Assembly (NCBI GenBank): GCA_036346225.1
Contig: JARFIW010001176.1
Span: forward strand, 3,175,884 to 3,239,883
Source of the DNA: Platerodrilus igneus
Taxonomy: Eukaryota > Arthropoda > Insecta > Coleoptera > Lycidae
DNA length: 64,000 nt
Direction: 5' to 3'
The notes under the pieces were generated by a model. The model did not search any database. It had not been told where the DNA came from and saw only the letters and a list, made by a program, of their open reading frames with translations. Positions 61,255-64,000 of the stretch are shown here, one piece after another. Every line of letters starts with the position of its first letter. Position 1 is the stretch's first letter. Position numbers and translations under genes: made by a program.

Positions 61255-62200
61255 CTAGCAAACATTATTTTATCGATCCAGCTATTGTGTACGTTAGAGA
61301 AGCCTAACCATTTTACAAATACTTTATTTCCACTCTTTCTTAGTACTTTTCTACCAGGTAAATTCCTGGATGTTTAACCTTTGCAACTCCGTTTCATAAA
61401 ATGCACCTTTGATTTCTTTCTCATCTTGATCTTCTAATATATATGTTGTAGGATTGGTTACGTTTACCTTTTAATCTTAAAAATTTCATTTGACCAGTTT
61501 GGCGTGTAACCTTTCGTAAATGCTTCCTGTGTTTACTAATCCTCACACTGTCTTTTATTGAATATTTTGGTATTTTGGTTGCAAGTTTGATGTGGGTAAA
61601 TGATGATTTAAGAATAGTTTTTCATTTGATTTATCAACTTTTACAGGTTTGACTCAATAGTATTGTGAACTGTATTGTTGTATTGTTTCACAATATCGCT
61701 TAAATTTTTATCCAATTGTAAGAACCGTTCAGGTTAAACAAGCGCCACATTTTTCCTTTAAAGTTCTAATTACACGTTCTACAATGCATGCTTTCTTTGT
61801 AGAAAAACACTATAATGGTTTATGCCATATGTCTGCATTAAGGATTGAAAGTGTTTGTTATAATATTCTTTACCAAAATCAGACTGCAAATTTCTTGGCG
61901 GATTTTAAATTTATTTAAAATTGTTTTCATTGCAGCAGTAACATCAATACCCGTTTTACTTTTAAGTGGTACAGCCCATACGTATTTGAAGAAACAATCA
62001 ATAACTACTAAAATGTATTTAAATCCTTTGTTTGTTTGCGAATATGGTAGCATTTCAATCAAATCGGTCTGAAGAAGGTCATTTAAACCTTTTACTATCA
62101 CTTTGCGTCTCTTGAAATTTATTCTTGCTGGTTTATGAAGTTCATTTACTATATCCTCTTTCACTTTTGATTGAGCAACTACATAATACTTTTTTATAAT
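61255..62200 (-). pseudogene. Polinton-like integrase with chromodomain-like end, decayed
   Basis: Retroviral-type integrase of the kind carried by Polintons and related elements. Readable parts on the minus strand: ELHKPARINFKRRKV (about 62095-62142), then NDLLQTDLIEMLPYS (62045-62085) with the first core Asp, YKYILVVIDCF-like sequence (61985-62020) with a further acidic residue, and VWAVPLKSKTGIDVTAAMKTIL. After frame changes, the C-terminal chromodomain-like part is clear near 61258-61360 (GIYLVEKVLRK, VFVKWLGF, HNSWIDK). The middle, 61380-61830, carries several shifts and stops, so it is inactive. No ATG starts the readable part; upstream residues are badly decayed. Confidence 0.8.
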
Positions 62201-62224
62201 CAGGATTTATTAAATACAATTAAT

Positions 62225-62675
62225 GAAATACTTCTATGTTTGAATGTCGTGGGCTCCACTTGCTTTGAAAGGAACTTTTAATATAAAATCAAGAAACATT
62301 GTGGTATTGTTTATGATAGCACCGCTGTCACGAAAGCTGATTACATCCATACGTTTAAGCAAAATCCTTGTAACTGTGCAATTACATAACTTTTTCGTTT
62401 ATAAGAATTTCAATGTCTTGCGGGTATCCTTTAATATTCTCAATGACTGCTTCCTCATAAGGAAATTCATAATTATGTTTAATGTTGAAAATAAGGAATG
62501 TCTTGTCACCGTCGAGAAATGTATTAGAGTAAAACGTTGCTACTACCGTGTAATGTAGCATATGTAACTTGTACTCAATCAAGGTTTCAAAACCTTCACT
62601 TTTATTTTCATATTCCTGTTCAGTTATATCTATTTTACGGTTATGTAAGTGCCTTCCAAATTTGTCAATTGTCAT
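62225..62675 (-). pseudogene. Small Polinton-like ORF, MTIDKFGRH family
   Basis: Starts at an ATG (62673-62675) with MTIDKFGRHLHNRKID. It continues 97 residues to a stop at 62382, with FNIKHNYEFPYEEAVIENI as a distinctive stretch, and homologous-looking sequence (DVISFRDSGAI, NTTMFLDFILKVPF) runs on in other frames to about 62225. I recognise the opening as recurring beside DUF8207-type genes in insect genomes, but I do not know a function; a minor virion component is only a speculation from context. Lies between the integrase and the DUF8207-like gene, same strand. Confidence 0.5.
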
Positions 62676-62720
62676 ATCATCTAATTACTTTAGCCTCACG
62701 CAATTCTTCAATGATCGAAT

Positions 62721-63704
62721 TTATTTCGTTGCCGTGACCTGTGTGTCCAGCAGTCTGAGTGAAACTAAAAGTCGTAATCTATCAACAAGTTCATTGGGAT
62801 CATTCCAATATAAATAATCTATAGCGTTATTTGATACTTCCATTGTCATACCGTCTCCAAGACGCTTTCTATAGGGTAATGTTCTAGGTCTACGGGGTGT
62901 TTGGGAAGTATGTTTAATGTAGATATTATATTTTGTACTTATATGAAGTATTACCCTGAATTTGTTCTGTTTCAGAATAATATCTTCTATTAGCATTTGT
63001 TCTTTTACAATATCAAGGTACGACTTTAGATCTTGATGACTGTACCCGACAGAATATTTTTAAACAGTAGTTTGTATAATCCAGGAGTACCTTTATATTT
63101 CAAATCATTTATTAGAACATTTTCATCATCCAACGCGAAATTCGAATTGCCTATCATAAGACCATCTGAATCAGGGTTAAACCTAATACCATATTTATGA
63201 TCAAATTCGTTCTTAACATCTTTAAACATATTGTAAATATATTCTCGAGGTAGCGGATGTAGCTGTTCGAGATAATGTGTCATACCAGGTGAATCGGCAA
63301 AGCTTTGAATATATTCATGGGCTTCTTGTGCATTTCGATTAATTTCTGCTTCATATTCATTCTCAACATCATCATCATCATCATCATCTACCTCTATGGC
63401 ATCATTTTTATATTTGGTATATGCTGAGCAATAACCGGGAATCAATATAGTCAACGTTCCTTTCTAGCAATTTAGGTTTAATTTTTTACACTGCTATGAA
63501 GCAGTTCTTCTTCTTCTTTAAATTTTTCTTTCTTTACCGCACTTTCCCCATCCAGTTTATTAGCAATAGTTTCTAATCGTGATGTTATGGGTAAGATTGA
63601 TTCCACTTGGACGACTTCATTATCTTTTAACTGACGCAATTTGTTTTTACAATGTTTCTTTTCTTAATTAAAATTCTTTTAAGTTTTATCGCCTCCTTGT
63701 TCAT
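62721..63704 (-). pseudogene. DUF8207-like protein of a Polinton-like element, frameshifted
   Basis: A possible start ATG is at 63702-63704. The N-terminal part is charged and helical (KEEEELLHSSVKN-like near 63485-63525). The middle piece, 63026-63454, has an acidic run (EVDDDDDDDVENEYE) and the diagnostic LKYKGTPGLYKLLF (63063-63104). The C-terminal piece, 62721-62996, has RTLPYRKRLGDGM and YLYWNDPNELVDRLRLLV (62772-62825). Gaps between the pieces are frame changes and stops. The KGTPGLYELLF plus DPNELVDRL pattern is that of the insect family called DUF8207, often next to Polinton-like genes; its role is unknown to me. Confidence 0.72.
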
Positions 63705-63767
63705 TGCGTAAAAGTTTATTGTAGTAAAAAATTCTTCGATACTAACGATACTTGCGTCTCTCAAGGT

Positions 63768-64000
63768 TTAAATATGTATGAAGTGATCAAAACCTATTCG
63801 GTACCTTCCTTGATCTGGATCACTATCTTTGTCTACAACTAAGAAACCGTATTTGTCTTGCCAACAAGCAGCACATATTTCACGGAATTTATCATACTTC
63901 ATGTCAGTATTGACGTGATCGTCATATATGTGTTTTAAGTTTAAATCATCTTGTTTAAATAAAACTAAAAGATTAGCATTATCACGTAGTAAGTGCTTAG
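63768..64000 (-). CDS. FtsK/HerA-type packaging ATPase, C-terminal end (partial, runs off window)
   Basis: On the minus strand an open frame enters from beyond 64000 and ends at a stop at 63768-63770. Residues include LLRDNANLLVLFKQDD (about 63941-63990), KHIYDDHVNTDM, CAACWQDKYGFLVVDKD and QGRYRIGFDHFI. This is the C-terminal part of the A32-like DNA-packaging ATPase of Polintons, adintoviruses and relatives, which pumps the genome into capsids. The nucleotide-binding Walker motifs would lie upstream, outside the window. This stretch shows no internal stop, unlike its neighbours, but only about 76 residues are visible. Whether the whole gene is intact cannot be judged. Confidence 0.72.
   Translation of the reverse strand, partial: KHLLRDNANLLVLFKQDDLNLKHIYDDHVNTDMKYDKFREICAACWQDKYGFLVVDKDSDPDQGRYRIGFDHFIHI

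Overview
The window is AT-rich eukaryotic repeat DNA. The element set (BEL/Pao and Ty3/gypsy LTR retrotransposons, R1-clade and I/LOA-like LINEs, an RTE LINE, a mariner, a tRNA-derived SINE and a Polinton-like virus-related element) points to an arthropod, most likely an insect; I cannot fix the order. I see no ordinary host gene. Almost every coding stretch is a transposon fragment broken by stops or frameshifts; the one small ORF that looks intact lies beside the Polinton-like block at the right end.

Layout. 1-7.4 kb: a decayed Ty3/gypsy integrase, a 5'-truncated LINE tail joined to a tRNA-like module, a second SINE copy and unassigned AT-rich DNA. 7.4-39 kb: a large nest. One RTE LINE is the host; its endonuclease lies at 7.4-8.37 kb and its C-terminus at 38.57-38.99 kb. 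Between them sit (a) a BEL/Pao element flanked by 2.56-kb repeats, (b) a 1.76-kb solo LTR with a 4-bp target duplication, and (c) a Ty3/gypsy-like element lacking most of pol. The 3' LTR of (c) carries kilobases of a 7-bp satellite, a 7.57-kb tandem duplication of doubtful reality, and an R1-clade LINE. 39-42.2 kb: more RTE tail fragments and a reversed BEL/Pao integrase remnant.

42.2-53 kb: a second R1-clade LINE, directly followed by a mariner whose transposase gene is split by a SINE cluster; then a longer copy of the LINE with the tRNA-like 3' module, on the minus strand. 53.3-59.8 kb: a second BEL/Pao element with LTRs at both ends. 59.8-64 kb: hairpin and direct repeats, then a Polinton/adintovirus-like block with an apparently intact small ORF on the plus strand and decayed integrase, small conserved ORF, DUF8207-like protein and FtsK/HerA-type packaging ATPase on the minus strand. 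The ATPase runs off the window.

The genes do not form pathways; what links them is insertion order and parasitism. The most unusual observations are the RTE reading frame that can be followed across 31 kb of nested insertions, the LINE family whose 3' end contains a whole tRNA-like SINE module in two independently truncated copies, the heptamer satellite that appears to start inside an LTR and abuts an R1-type LINE, and the Polinton-like block. Segment 26.2-31.4 kb may contain assembly or base-calling error and should be read with caution.
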